DNA of 8,071 nucleotides from Firmicutes bacterium ZCTH02-B6 (GCA_002159155.1 LZRQ01000159.1:1-8071); one strand, 5' to 3'. Positions 1 to 5,626 are shown, numbered from the stretch's first letter. Numbers and translations are program-made. Notes: generated by a model not told the origin, from the letters alone.

Positions 1-576
1 GGCATTCCCTCGCCGGAAAAGCGGGTGGATGAGTACCCGCACCAGTTGAGCGGCGGCATGCGGCAGCGCGTCATGATCGCCATGGCCCTGTCGTGTAACC
101 CCAAGCTCTTGATCGCCGATGAGCCTACTACGGCACTGGACGTGACGATTCAGGCCCAGATCTTGGACCTGATGCGCAAGCTCCGAGACGAACTGGGCAC
201 CGCCATCATCCTCATCACCCACGACCTGGGCGTCATCGCGGAGATGGTGGACGAGGTCATCGTCATGTACGCCGGCAAGATCGTCGAGCGCACCGACGTG
301 CGTTCTCTCTTCCGGGATCCCAAGCACCCGTATACGGAGGGGCTTTTGGGCTCGCTCCCGCGGCTGCACGCGGAGCAGGAGCGCCTGCAGACGATTGAGG
401 GCGTCGTGCCGAGCCCCTTCAACATGCCCAAGGGATGCCGGTTCCATCCCCGTTGCCGCTACGCTCAGCCCATCTGCCAGACGTACGCGCCGCCGCTGAT
501 GGACGTGGGCGACGGGCACTTGGCGGCGTGCCTCAAGCATACGGATTTCCAGGTCGTCGAGGAGAAGGTGAGCTGA
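1..576 (+). CDS. Dipeptide/oligopeptide ABC transporter ATP-binding protein, DppD/OppD type (5' end outside window)
   Basis: This is the C-terminal 191 residues of an ABC ATPase that powers peptide import at the cytoplasmic face of the membrane. The frame is open from base 1, so the N-terminal part with Walker A and most of the Q-loop region lies upstream. Visible in fragment numbering: signature LSGGMRQR (16-23), Walker B LLIADEP (36-42, catalytic E41), D-loop TALD (44-47) and switch His74. The tail has the oligopeptide-transporter C-terminal domain, with HPYTEGLL (109-116) and four cysteines at 146, 152, 159 and 177. In this family those cysteines can hold an iron-sulfur cluster. The stop is one base before the ATG of the next ATPase, so the two are translationally coupled partners of one heterodimer. 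Peptide specificity is inferred from the family; nickel or other solutes are imported by close relatives. The GTG at 25 is internal, because homologous residues (PSPEKR) precede it. Confidence 0.93.
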   Translation, partial: GIPSPEKRVDEYPHQLSGGMRQRVMIAMALSCNPKLLIADEPTTALDVTIQAQILDLMRKLRDELGTAIILITHDLGVIAEMVDEVIVMYAGKIVERTDVRSLFRDPKHPYTEGLLGSLPRLHAEQERLQTIEGVVPSPFNMPKGCRFHPRCRYAQPICQTYAPPLMDVGDGHLAACLKHTDFQVVEEKVS

Positions 577-577
577 G

Positions 578-1636
578 ATGGACCGGGCGCCGGCACCTTT
601 GCTGGAAGTCAAGAATCTGGTTAAGCATTTTCCCATCACCAAAGGCGTCATCTTTTCCCGCCAGGTCGGCGCGGTCAAGGCGGTCGACAACATCAGCTTC
701 CACATTAATCCCGGCGAGACGTTGGGGTTGGTGGGAGAAAGCGGATGCGGCAAGTCCACGACGGGCCGCCTGATCTTGCGGCTCATCGAGCCCACGTCGG
801 GCGAGGTCAAGTTTAACGGCCGCGACATCCTCAAGCTATCCAAAGACCAGATGCGGGAGCTCCGCAAGGAGATGCAGATCATATTCCAGGATCCGTACGC
901 CTCCTTGAACCCGCGCATGACCGTTGGCGACATCATCGGAGAGCCCCTGCTCATCCACGGGTTGGCCAAAGGCCGTGAGCGGGAGAAGCGAGTCCAGGAG
1001 CTCCTGGAGGTCGTCGGGCTGAGCGCTTACCATGCCCGGCGCTATCCCCATGAGTTTAGCGGTGGCCAGCGGCAGCGCATCGGCATCGCCCGGGCGCTGG
1101 CGGTTAACCCTAAGCTCATCGTGTGCGACGAGCCGGTATCAGCCTTGGACGTGTCCATCCAAGCGCAGGTCATCAACTTGCTCAAGGACCTGCAGAAGGA
1201 ATTCGGGCTGACGTACCTGTTCATCGCCCACGACCTGGCCGTGGTGGAGCACATCAGCGACCGGGTGGCGGTCATGTACCTGGGCAAGATCGTTGAGCTC
1301 GCGGACAAGCGGGAGCTGTACAAGAACCCGCTGCACCCGTACACCCAGGCGCTGTTCTCGGCCATTCCCATACCGGACCCCGACTTTAAGCGGGAGCGGA
1401 TCATCCTTCAGGGGGATGTGCCCAGCCCCATAAACCCGCCTAGCGGTTGCCGGTTTCACACCCGCTGCCCTTTCGCCGCGGAGATCTGCAAGCAAAAGGA
1501 ACCGGATTTCATCGACGTGGGCGGTGGGCACCGCGTGGCCTGCCATTTTGCCACGCCCGAGTACATCGCGAAGGGCGAGAACCCGACGGCCCAAAAGGCT
1601 GTGCGCCGGATCAACAGCCAGTCTCCGGCCGCCTGA
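578..1636 (+). CDS. Dipeptide/oligopeptide ABC transporter ATP-binding protein, DppF/OppF type
   Basis: This complete 352-residue ATPase is the usual partner of the DppD-type subunit just upstream; together they hydrolyse ATP to drive peptide uptake through a permease pair not in the window. All motifs are present: Walker A GESGCGKST (53-61), Q-loop Q104 in IIFQDPYASLNP, signature FSGGQRQR (160-167), Walker B LIVCDEP (180-186, E185), SALD (188-191) and switch His218. The C-terminal oligopeptide domain begins near HPYTQALF (253-260) and carries four cysteines at 291, 297, 304 and 322, with the same spacing as in the partner. The length is normal for OppF/DppF, with a slightly extended, unconserved tail of about 30 residues. 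The ATG at 578 lies two bases past the preceding stop, with a GGAG/GGTG-type Shine-Dalgarno inside the upstream gene. It is the last gene of its operon, since an intrinsic terminator follows at 1712. The exact substrate is not determinable. Confidence 0.95.
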   Translation: MDRAPAPLLEVKNLVKHFPITKGVIFSRQVGAVKAVDNISFHINPGETLGLVGESGCGKSTTGRLILRLIEPTSGEVKFNGRDILKLSKDQMRELRKEMQIIFQDPYASLNPRMTVGDIIGEPLLIHGLAKGREREKRVQELLEVVGLSAYHARRYPHEFSGGQRQRIGIARALAVNPKLIVCDEPVSALDVSIQAQVINLLKDLQKEFGLTYLFIAHDLAVVEHISDRVAVMYLGKIVELADKRELYKNPLHPYTQALFSAIPIPDPDFKRERIILQGDVPSPINPPSGCRFHTRCPFAAEICKQKEPDFIDVGGGHRVACHFATPEYIAKGENPTAQKAVRRINSQSPAA

Positions 1637-1648
1637 CGAACCTGGATG

Positions 1649-1701
1649 GCTGCGGGACACTGAGCGTCCTGTCGCAGCGGCTCGGGCGGCGCAACGCTCA
1701 G
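1649..1701 (+). other. Two mutually exclusive RNA stem-loops in the dppF 3' UTR / Nudix leader
   Basis: Between the ATPase stop and the terminator the RNA can fold in two incompatible ways. Stem A pairs GCTGCG (1649-1654) with CGCAGC (1673-1678) and GGAC (1655-1658) with GTCC (1666-1669), with a 3-base bulge. Stem B pairs CTGAGCGT (1660-1667) with ACGCTCAG (1694-1701), a perfect 8-bp inverted repeat. The two share bases 1660-1678. The base pairing is read directly; any regulatory role is inference. It does not match a T-box, TPP or other riboswitch consensus that I know. Confidence 0.5.
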
Positions 1702-1711
1702 GATTCCCATG

Positions 1712-1740
1712 GAGGCGCCTCGCGGCGCCTCTTTTCTTTT
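1712..1740 (+). terminator. Rho-independent terminator of the peptide-importer operon
   Basis: A perfect 8-bp stem, GAGGCGCC (1712-1719) with GGCGCCTC (1724-1731), closes a TCGC tetraloop and is followed directly by the T-rich tract TTTTCTTTT (1732-1740). This is a textbook intrinsic terminator 75 bases after the DppF-type stop. Only 15 bases separate it from the proposed Nudix start, so it either isolates the Nudix gene or attenuates readthrough into it. Confidence 0.92.
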
Positions 1741-1744
1741 GGTG

Positions 1745-1750
1745 AGGTGG
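1745..1750 (+). promoter_or_regulatory. Ribosome binding site of the Nudix gene
   Basis: AGGTGG lies 5 bases before TTG at 1756. It decides the start in favour of TTG over the GTG at 1747, which overlaps this site and has no Shine-Dalgarno of its own. Confidence 0.6.
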
Positions 1751-1755
1751 AGCGA

Positions 1756-2088
1756 TTGGCCCAGAAGGAACTGGCGGTCTTCGCGAATTTGTGCATGGTG
1801 TATGACGACCAAGGCCGGGTGCTGGTCCAAGAGCGCTGCAAGCCCCCGTGGAGCGGTATCGCGTTTCCAGGCGGCCATGTGGAGCCGGGGGAGTCCTTCA
1901 GAGAGTCGGTCGTCCGCGAGGTGTACGAAGAAACCGGGCTGCGGATTTTGAAGGTCATGGCTTGGCCGGGGCGAGGCTGCGCCGGCCAGGCGAGGGGCGG
2001 CGGTTTCGCCCGCCCCTCGCCGAAGGCACCTGGCGATGGTCAGTGTTCCCCGACGGGAACGCCGAAGACACGGGCAGCGTTTTTGTAG
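1756..2088 (+). CDS. Nudix hydrolase (MutT/YtkD-like), C-terminally truncated, probable gene remnant
   Basis: This 110-residue frame encodes the N-terminal half of a Nudix pyrophosphohydrolase, an enzyme type that cleaves nucleoside diphosphate derivatives such as 8-oxo-dGTP. The Nudix box is perfect at residues 40-62: G40, E46, R54-E55, E58-E59, T60, G61, L62, fitting GX5EX7REUXEEXGU. The preceding part (NLCMVYDD, VLVQER, W32, GIAFPGGH) also fits the family. After about residue 66 the similarity stops. The remaining roughly 45 residues are Gly/Ala/Arg/Pro-rich and are encoded by two hairpins and the last 49 bases of the convergent amidohydrolase gene. Family members are usually about 140-165 residues, so the C-terminal strands and helix are missing. 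I found no other frame that restores them. The start is TTG 1756, chosen from its ribosome binding site; GTG 1747 would add three residues. It is most likely a truncated pseudogene, though the catalytic motif itself is intact. Confidence 0.72.
   Translation: MAQKELAVFANLCMVYDDQGRVLVQERCKPPWSGIAFPGGHVEPGESFRESVVREVYEETGLRILKVMAWPGRGCAGQARGGGFARPSPKAPGDGQCSPTGTPKTRAAFL
1963..1988. repeat. Stem-loop, first of two abutting hairpins
   Basis: TGGCCGG (1963-1969) and CCGGCCA (1982-1988) form a 7-bp inverted repeat around a 12-base loop. It ends exactly where the next, longer hairpin begins. The loop contains GGCGAGG, the same motif that starts the left arm of the next hairpin. It sits where homology of the Nudix frame has already been lost, so it is probably not protein-driven sequence. 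Confidence 0.5.
1989..2021. terminator. 12-bp perfect hairpin between convergent genes, possible bidirectional terminator
   Basis: GGCGAGGGGCGG (1989-2000) pairs perfectly with CCGCCCCTCGCC (2010-2021) around a 9-base loop. It begins 19 bases downstream of the amidohydrolase stop on the minus strand and lies near the end of the convergent Nudix frame. Neither side has a T tract, so if it stops transcription it does so through stem strength or by helping Rho, or it protects 3' ends. Confidence 0.5.
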
Positions 2089-3026
2089 TAAATCCAGGGC
2101 AGCACATCCTCGGGCAGGTTGATGCCCCGCAGGATCGGCTGACCGTCCGAATCCGGGTCCTCGATGGGCAAGGGACACACGACATCGGTTTCCCAAAAGA
2201 GTTGGTGGATCCAGTAGCGGGAAGTGTAGCGGAAAGGTTCTGGGTCCTTGATGGCCACCTGGTCTGTACCAAACAGGATGCGGTCCTTGTACTGTCTGAA
2301 GAAGTCCCGGGCCGCGCCGGGTTGCTTGCCCAGTTCCCTTACGATCCACTTGGTCGCCGACGTGTCCAGGTACAAGTTGGGGTAGCGATCGAGCAGCTCG
2401 GCCAGGTGGTCGAGATGCTCCGGATCGCCGCCCATGTGGGCGGCCAGAATGGGGACGCCGGGATGGGCGGCGAGGCGGTGCTCTAGCTGCGGGTACTGGT
2501 CCGCCTTAGTCCCGTAAAGGTTCACATCGGTGTACACCCGCTGAAACCAGATGTCGGGGTCCGAGACGTGGGTGAGTACCCCGAGACCGTGCGTTTCGAT
2601 TTCCCGAAAGATGGGGTCCAGTAACGGATCGTCCATCCGCTTGCCGGTGCGGCCTACGAACCGTGGGGCGAACCACATCTTGATGATTCGCGCGCCTTTG
2701 GCCGCCGCGCGCCGCACGAGCTCCACGTTGCGCTCGACGAAACGGTCCGGATCGCCTAAATGCTCGAACTCGAGGCGCGGGATCATCTCGGTTTCCGGAT
2801 ACTTTTGTCTCAGCTCGAGGGCGTCCTCCAGAGTGCTGATGGCTGCCAGCCGCGTAATACCGTATAGCCGCGCTGCCTCATACAACGGCGCCGCGACTGG
2901 TCCCGCCGGCGCATGGGCGTGGATATCGACGATGGGGCATTGCACCTTGCGCTGGGGTGGGCGGGCGAAGCCCTCGGCCCTGGCCTGTTCGACCAGCTGT
3001 ACGTCCAATTCTTGGTTCACAGGCAT
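2040..3026 (-). CDS. Amidohydrolase family protein (Amidohydro_2-like metal-dependent hydrolase)
   Basis: This 328-residue protein has the layout of a metal-dependent TIM-barrel hydrolase or decarboxylase of the amidohydrolase superfamily. Metal-ligand motifs are visible in order: DIHAH with H36 and H38 at the first strand, THVSD with H153, AAHMGG with H197 and FGTD with D255. K116 in IIKMWF sits at the strand where the superfamily often has a Lys or His. It probably binds one divalent metal in the cytosol and hydrolyses a C-O, C-N or C-C bond in a small acid or amide; the substrate cannot be read. There is no signal peptide. The ATG at 3026 has GGGAGG (3037-3032) five bases upstream. The first 30 residues before the HxH strand are an unconserved lead. 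The gene is divergent from the aldo/keto reductase and convergent with the truncated Nudix frame, whose end it overlaps by 49 bases. Confidence 0.88.
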   Translation of the reverse strand: MPVNQELDVQLVEQARAEGFARPPQRKVQCPIVDIHAHAPAGPVAAPLYEAARLYGITRLAAISTLEDALELRQKYPETEMIPRLEFEHLGDPDRFVERNVELVRRAAAKGARIIKMWFAPRFVGRTGKRMDDPLLDPIFREIETHGLGVLTHVSDPDIWFQRVYTDVNLYGTKADQYPQLEHRLAAHPGVPILAAHMGGDPEHLDHLAELLDRYPNLYLDTSATKWIVRELGKQPGAARDFFRQYKDRILFGTDQVAIKDPEPFRYTSRYWIHQLFWETDVVCPLPIEDPDSDGQPILRGINLPEDVLPWIYYKNAARVFGVPVGEH

Positions 3027-3098
3027 GATCGCCTCCCTGCCCCACTGATTCGGCGCCGGCCGCCGGATCCTTTCTGCCGGTAATCCTGCATTACGCTG

Positions 3099-3142
3099 AC
3101 CTGCCCAAAGGGCGCGCTCGCAGGTGAACTGCCCTGCGGCAG
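3099..3142. other. Nested inverted repeats in the divergent intergenic region (possible operator)
   Basis: ACCTGC (3099-3104) pairs with GCAGGT (3120-3125), enclosing GCCC-AAA-GGGC (3103-3113) as an alternative hairpin. A further hairpin CTGCC-CTGC-GGCAG (3129-3142) ends 7 bases before the -35 box of the aldo/keto reductase promoter. The arms are short, so chance is possible in GC-rich DNA. The position between two divergent genes and just upstream of a promoter makes a regulator site conceivable, but no regulator gene is in the window. Confidence 0.25.
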
Positions 3143-3149
3143 CCGCGGG

Positions 3150-3177
3150 TTGTCCGCCAAGTTTCGTGTGCTAGAAT
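3150..3177 (+). promoter_or_regulatory. Sigma-A-type promoter with extended -10 for the aldo/keto reductase
   Basis: TTGTCC (3150-3155, four of six matches to TTGACA) and TAGAAT (3172-3177, five of six matches to TATAAT) are 16 bases apart. TG at 3169-3170 one base before the -10 makes an extended -10 element. Transcription would start near 3184, giving a 5' leader of about 32 bases that carries the AGGAGG ribosome binding site. Confidence 0.65.
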
Positions 3178-3203
3178 GGTCTTGACGTGCCACGGCATGT
3201 ATG

Positions 3204-3209
3204 AGGAGG
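3204..3209 (+). promoter_or_regulatory. Ribosome binding site fixing the aldo/keto reductase start
   Basis: AGGAGG lies 6 bases before ATG 3216. An in-frame ATG at 3201 precedes and abuts this site, so it would have no Shine-Dalgarno of its own. The protein family also begins at the MEFAKLG of the 3216 start. Confidence 0.85.
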
Positions 3210-3215
3210 GGGACG

Positions 3216-4178
3216 ATGGAATTCGCCAAGCTGGGGACCTCCGGGGTTGAGGTCTCGCGGGTCGCCCTGGGGACGTGGGCCATCGGTGGGTGGCTTTGGG
3301 GTGGCACCGATGTGGAGCAGTCGGTTCGGACCATTCACGCCGCCGTGGACATGGGCATCACCACCATTGACACCGCCCCTGTGTACGGGTTTGGGCTTTC
3401 CGAGGAGATCTTGGCAGAGGCCCTCGGCCGTCGGCAGGTGCCCAGGGAAAAGGTCGTCATCGCCACTAAGTTTGGCATGGAGTGGGACGAGCAGCAGAAT
3501 ACGTGGCGCAACGCCCGCCCTGAGCGTATCCGCCGGGAGATCGACGATAGCCTGAGGCGGTTGCGCACTGACTACATCGACCTCTATCAGATCCACTGGC
3601 CCGACCCCAACACGCCCATCGCGGAAACCGCCCAAGTGGTAAAGGAGTTGTATGAGGCGGGGAAGGTCCGGGCCATCGGTGTTTGCAACTACTCCGTCGA
3701 GCAGTTGGACGAGTGGCGGCGCCATGCACCCTTGCACTCGGTGCAGCCTAGGTACAACCTCCTCGAGCGGCAGATCGAGAAGGACGTGCTGCCCTACTGC
3801 CGCGAGCATGGTCTGGCGGTCCTAGCCTACAGCCCGCTGGCCCGGGGGCTCTTGACGGGCAAGTTTACGGCCAATCCCAACTTTAAGCCTGGCGACAGCC
3901 GGCAAACCGACCGCCGGTTTACGGGGGAGAACTACGAGCGCAATCTGCGCATCGTCGAAAAACTCAAGGTGATGGCCGCCGAAAAGGGCAAGACCGTTGC
4001 GCAGTTAGCGGTGCGGTGGGTGTTGGACCAGCCCGGAGTGACGGTAGCCTTGTGGGGCGCCCGTACGCCTGCACAGATCCAGGAGGCGGCCGGCGTCAGC
4101 GGGTGGAGGCTGTCACAAGACGACCTCGCGCGCATCGAAACCATCCTCAACGAAGCCGATCAGGAAGCGGCCCGTTGA
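3216..4178 (+). CDS. Aldo/keto reductase (AKR11/IolS-YhdN-like)
   Basis: This 320-residue cytosolic NAD(P)H-dependent oxidoreductase belongs to the aldo/keto reductase TIM-barrel family. The catalytic tetrad is complete: D52 and Y57 in IDTAPVYGFG, K85 in IATKFGMEW and H127 in LYQIHWPD. Cofactor-binding elements are the YSPLARGLLTGKF segment (205-217) and the GARTPAQIQEA segment (281-291). The N-terminal KLGTSGVEVSRVALGTWAIGG (5-25) is the usual first strand pair. The pattern resembles AKR11-type enzymes of Bacillus such as IolS and YhdN, which reduce aldehydes or act near inositol and stress metabolism; the real substrate is unknown. It appears to be transcribed alone from the promoter at 3150-3177. 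Downstream, after about 100 bases, lies the hairpin at 4278-4301, which can also stop this transcript. It is divergent from the amidohydrolase, and a shared pathway is possible but not shown. Confidence 0.93.
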   Translation: MEFAKLGTSGVEVSRVALGTWAIGGWLWGGTDVEQSVRTIHAAVDMGITTIDTAPVYGFGLSEEILAEALGRRQVPREKVVIATKFGMEWDEQQNTWRNARPERIRREIDDSLRRLRTDYIDLYQIHWPDPNTPIAETAQVVKELYEAGKVRAIGVCNYSVEQLDEWRRHAPLHSVQPRYNLLERQIEKDVLPYCREHGLAVLAYSPLARGLLTGKFTANPNFKPGDSRQTDRRFTGENYERNLRIVEKLKVMAAEKGKTVAQLAVRWVLDQPGVTVALWGARTPAQIQEAAGVSGWRLSQDDLARIETILNEADQEAAR

Positions 4179-4277
4179 ACGCTGGCGGCAAACAGCGAGC
4201 GCAACGGACGGGCTTCCTGAACGACGAGTGGGAGTTCCCGACGCCCATATAGGAACCTGACGCCCGTAAGAAAAGGA

Positions 4278-4301
4278 AAAGCGGCCTCTTCAGGCCGCTT
4301 T
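4278..4301 (-). terminator. Rho-independent terminator of the tRNA-Leu unit (possibly bidirectional)
   Basis: AAAGCGGCCT (4278-4287) pairs perfectly with AGGCCGCTTT (4292-4301) around a CTTC loop. Read on the minus strand, the stem follows the tRNA 3' end by 9 bases and continues into TTTTCCTTTTC, a good T-rich tract. Read on the plus strand only the three T's inside the stem are present. It therefore serves the tRNA best and may also weakly end the aldo/keto reductase transcript. Confidence 0.85.
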
Positions 4302-4310
4302 CGCCATGTT

Positions 4311-4395
4311 TGGTGCCCGGGATCGGATTTGAACCGATACGGGTTGCCCCACACGCCCCTCAAACGTGCGCGTCTGCCTATTCCGCCACCCGGGC
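4311..4395 (-). tRNA. tRNA-Leu (anticodon GAG)
   Basis: The minus-strand transcript of 85 bases folds as a class II tRNA. The acceptor stem is GCCCGGG (4395-4389) with CCCGGGC (4321-4315), followed by discriminator A (4314) and an encoded CCA (4313-4311). The anticodon arm is CACGT-TTGAGGG-GCGTG, placing GAG at 34-36, which reads leucine codons CUC and CUU. The long variable arm forms GGG-GCAA-CCC, and the T arm is ATCGG-TTCAAAT-CCGAT. The D-region TGGCGGAATAGGCAGAC is typical of leucine tRNAs. It stands alone with its own promoter and terminator. Confidence 0.97.
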
Positions 4396-4416
4396 TTGAA
4401 CACTGTCGCACTGCTA

Positions 4417-4446
4417 ATCTTACCATCCCAGCTGGCCTCCCGTCAA
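4417..4446 (-). promoter_or_regulatory. Promoter of tRNA-Leu
   Basis: On the minus strand TTGACG (4446-4441, five of six matches to the -35 consensus) is followed after 18 bases by TAAGAT (4422-4417, four of six matches). The -10 ends 21 bases before the mature tRNA 5' end, a normal distance for a short 5' leader removed by RNase P. The site lies in the region divergent to the substrate-binding protein gene. Confidence 0.6.
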
Positions 4447-4484
4447 CCGTCACCTCGCCTCTTCCATACGCATACCGTGGGTTC

Positions 4485-4497
4485 TGACCAGGGGTCA
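4485..4497. promoter_or_regulatory. Short palindrome upstream of the binding-protein gene (possible operator)
   Basis: TGACC (4485-4489) and GGTCA (4493-4497) form a 5-bp inverted repeat with a 3-base spacer, 10 bases before the ribosome binding site. The shape fits a dimeric repressor site but is short enough to be chance. I could not find a convincing plus-strand promoter in 4396-4484. Confidence 0.25.
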
Positions 4498-4506
4498 ACG
4501 AGTGGG

Positions 4507-4512
4507 AGGAGG
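4507..4512 (+). promoter_or_regulatory. Ribosome binding site of the binding-protein gene
   Basis: AGGAGG lies 6 bases before ATG 4519. It sets the start there rather than at upstream in-frame codons that would run the reading frame through the minus-strand tRNA gene. Confidence 0.85.
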
Positions 4513-4518
4513 GGTCTT

Positions 4519-5583
4519 ATGGGTAAGGCACCGGAACGGGCGCGCCACGCCGCGGCCGGAGGTGGACGCGCCGGGTTGGTCAGTTGCCGGATGCTTGCCG
4601 TAGTTGTTTTGCTGTTGGCCTTGTCAGTGCCGTGGGCGACGGCTTTCGCCCAAGAGATGGAAACGGTGCGCCTGTCTGAAGTGGTCCGGTCTGTCTTCTA
4701 CGCGCCGCAGTACGTAGCCTTGGAGCTGGGCTATTTCGCCGACGAGGGGCTAGAGATCGAGCTGAGCACGGCGTGGGGCGCCCACAACGGCATGGCGGCG
4801 CTAATCTCGGGAAGCGTTGACATCGGCTTCTTTGGCCCCGAGGCAACCATCTACGTCTACAACCAAGGCGCTCCTGACCCGGCCATCGGCTTCGCTCAGT
4901 TGACGCAGAGGGACGGGTCGTTTTTCATGGCCCGGGGCCGGGTAGAAAACTTTGACTGGAACGACGTGCGAGGACGGCTCATCGTTGGGGCCCGCAAGGG
5001 CGGCGTGCCGCAAATGGTGCTGGAGTGGGTGCTGCGCCAAAAGGGAATCGAGCCGTTCCTTGACGTAGGCATCATTACTCACCTGGCCTTTGAGGCAGCG
5101 GCTGGCGCCTTCGAAGGCGGCCTCGGGGACTACGTGGCCCAGTTTGAACCCACCATGACCCACATGGAGCGGGCTGGGGTCGGCACCATCGTGGCTTCGC
5201 TCGGTGCCGAGGCAGGGGACATTACCTATACGGTCTATCACGCCCGCAAGAGCTATATCGAGAGCCGTCCTGACATCATCGAGCGCTTTACCCGGGCCAT
5301 CTACCGGGGGCAGCTCTGGGTCCAACACCACTCCACGGAGGAAATTGCCACCGTCGTTGCCCCGTATTTCCCCGGTATGGACTTCGATGTACTGGTGGCG
5401 GCCTTGGACCGTTATCGTTCCATAGACGCCTGGACGCCGACGCCCATCATCAGCCGTGACGGCTTCGCGCGGTTGCAGGAAGTGATGATGATGGCCGGGG
5501 AGCTGGCAGACCCGGTGCCTTTTGACGACGTGATGACCAACGTATTTGCCGAGAGCGTCGTGGCGGCGGGCGTGTCGCTGTAG
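4519..5583 (+). CDS. ABC transporter substrate-binding protein, NitT/TauT (NMT1-like) family
   Basis: This exported solute-binding protein of 354 residues captures a small substrate for the ATPase and permease encoded downstream. The N-terminus has a long basic n-region (1-24), a hydrophobic core (about 25-38) and a type I cleavage site after ATAFA (A44). The mature part has NMT1/periplasmic type II features: FYAPQYVALELGYFADEGLEI (60-80), GMAALISGSVDIGFFGPEATIYVYNQG (91-117), the GGVPQMVLEWVL hinge segment (161-172), and KSYIESRPDIIERFTRAIYRGQLWV (244-268). Relatives bind nitrate, sulfonates, thiamine-pyrimidine precursors, riboflavin or similar compounds, and this sequence alone does not choose among them. 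No TPP or FMN riboswitch is visible upstream. In a Gram-positive cell such a protein is usually a lipoprotein, but no cysteine follows the hydrophobic core, so membrane anchoring is unclear. A strong hairpin terminator separates it from the ATPase gene. Confidence 0.93.
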   Translation: MGKAPERARHAAAGGGRAGLVSCRMLAVVVLLLALSVPWATAFAQEMETVRLSEVVRSVFYAPQYVALELGYFADEGLEIELSTAWGAHNGMAALISGSVDIGFFGPEATIYVYNQGAPDPAIGFAQLTQRDGSFFMARGRVENFDWNDVRGRLIVGARKGGVPQMVLEWVLRQKGIEPFLDVGIITHLAFEAAAGAFEGGLGDYVAQFEPTMTHMERAGVGTIVASLGAEAGDITYTVYHARKSYIESRPDIIERFTRAIYRGQLWVQHHSTEEIATVVAPYFPGMDFDVLVAALDRYRSIDAWTPTPIISRDGFARLQEVMMMAGELADPVPFDDVMTNVFAESVVAAGVSL

Positions 5584-5626
5584 CCCGTTAGGGTCGCGCC
5601 GTCTGGCGGTACGCTCGCACAGGGTG

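Noticed and set aside
1637..1740. T-box leader or other known riboswitch before the Nudix gene
   Set aside because: No T-box sequence (AGGGTGGNACCGCG-like) and no other consensus; kept only as unexplained alternative stems.
1951..2088. Frameshift that would restore the Nudix C-terminus
   Set aside because: Neither other plus-strand frame after 1950 shows Nudix-like sequence; deletion or replacement explains it better than a shift.
1456..2349. Long minus-strand open frame of 297 codons across dppF end, terminator and Nudix gene
   Set aside because: It runs antisense to three supported features, contains no recognisable domain and reflects GC-rich codon bias.
3201..3203. Earlier in-frame ATG for the aldo/keto reductase, giving MRRGT before MEFAKLG
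   Set aside because: It directly precedes the AGGAGG that serves ATG 3216 and has no Shine-Dalgarno of its own; family members begin near MEFAKLG.
4366..4518. N-terminal extension of the substrate-binding protein frame back to 4366
   Set aside because: It would read through the minus-strand tRNA and its promoter; ATG 4519 has a strong ribosome binding site and gives a sensible signal peptide.
4396..4518. TPP, FMN or other riboswitch upstream of the importer
   Set aside because: None of the conserved core segments I know for these classes is present in the 123 bases.
4576..4587. Lipobox-like LVSC at residues 20-23 of the binding protein
   Set aside because: The cysteine lies before the hydrophobic core, whereas a lipoprotein cysteine must follow it; the AFA cleavage site fits better.
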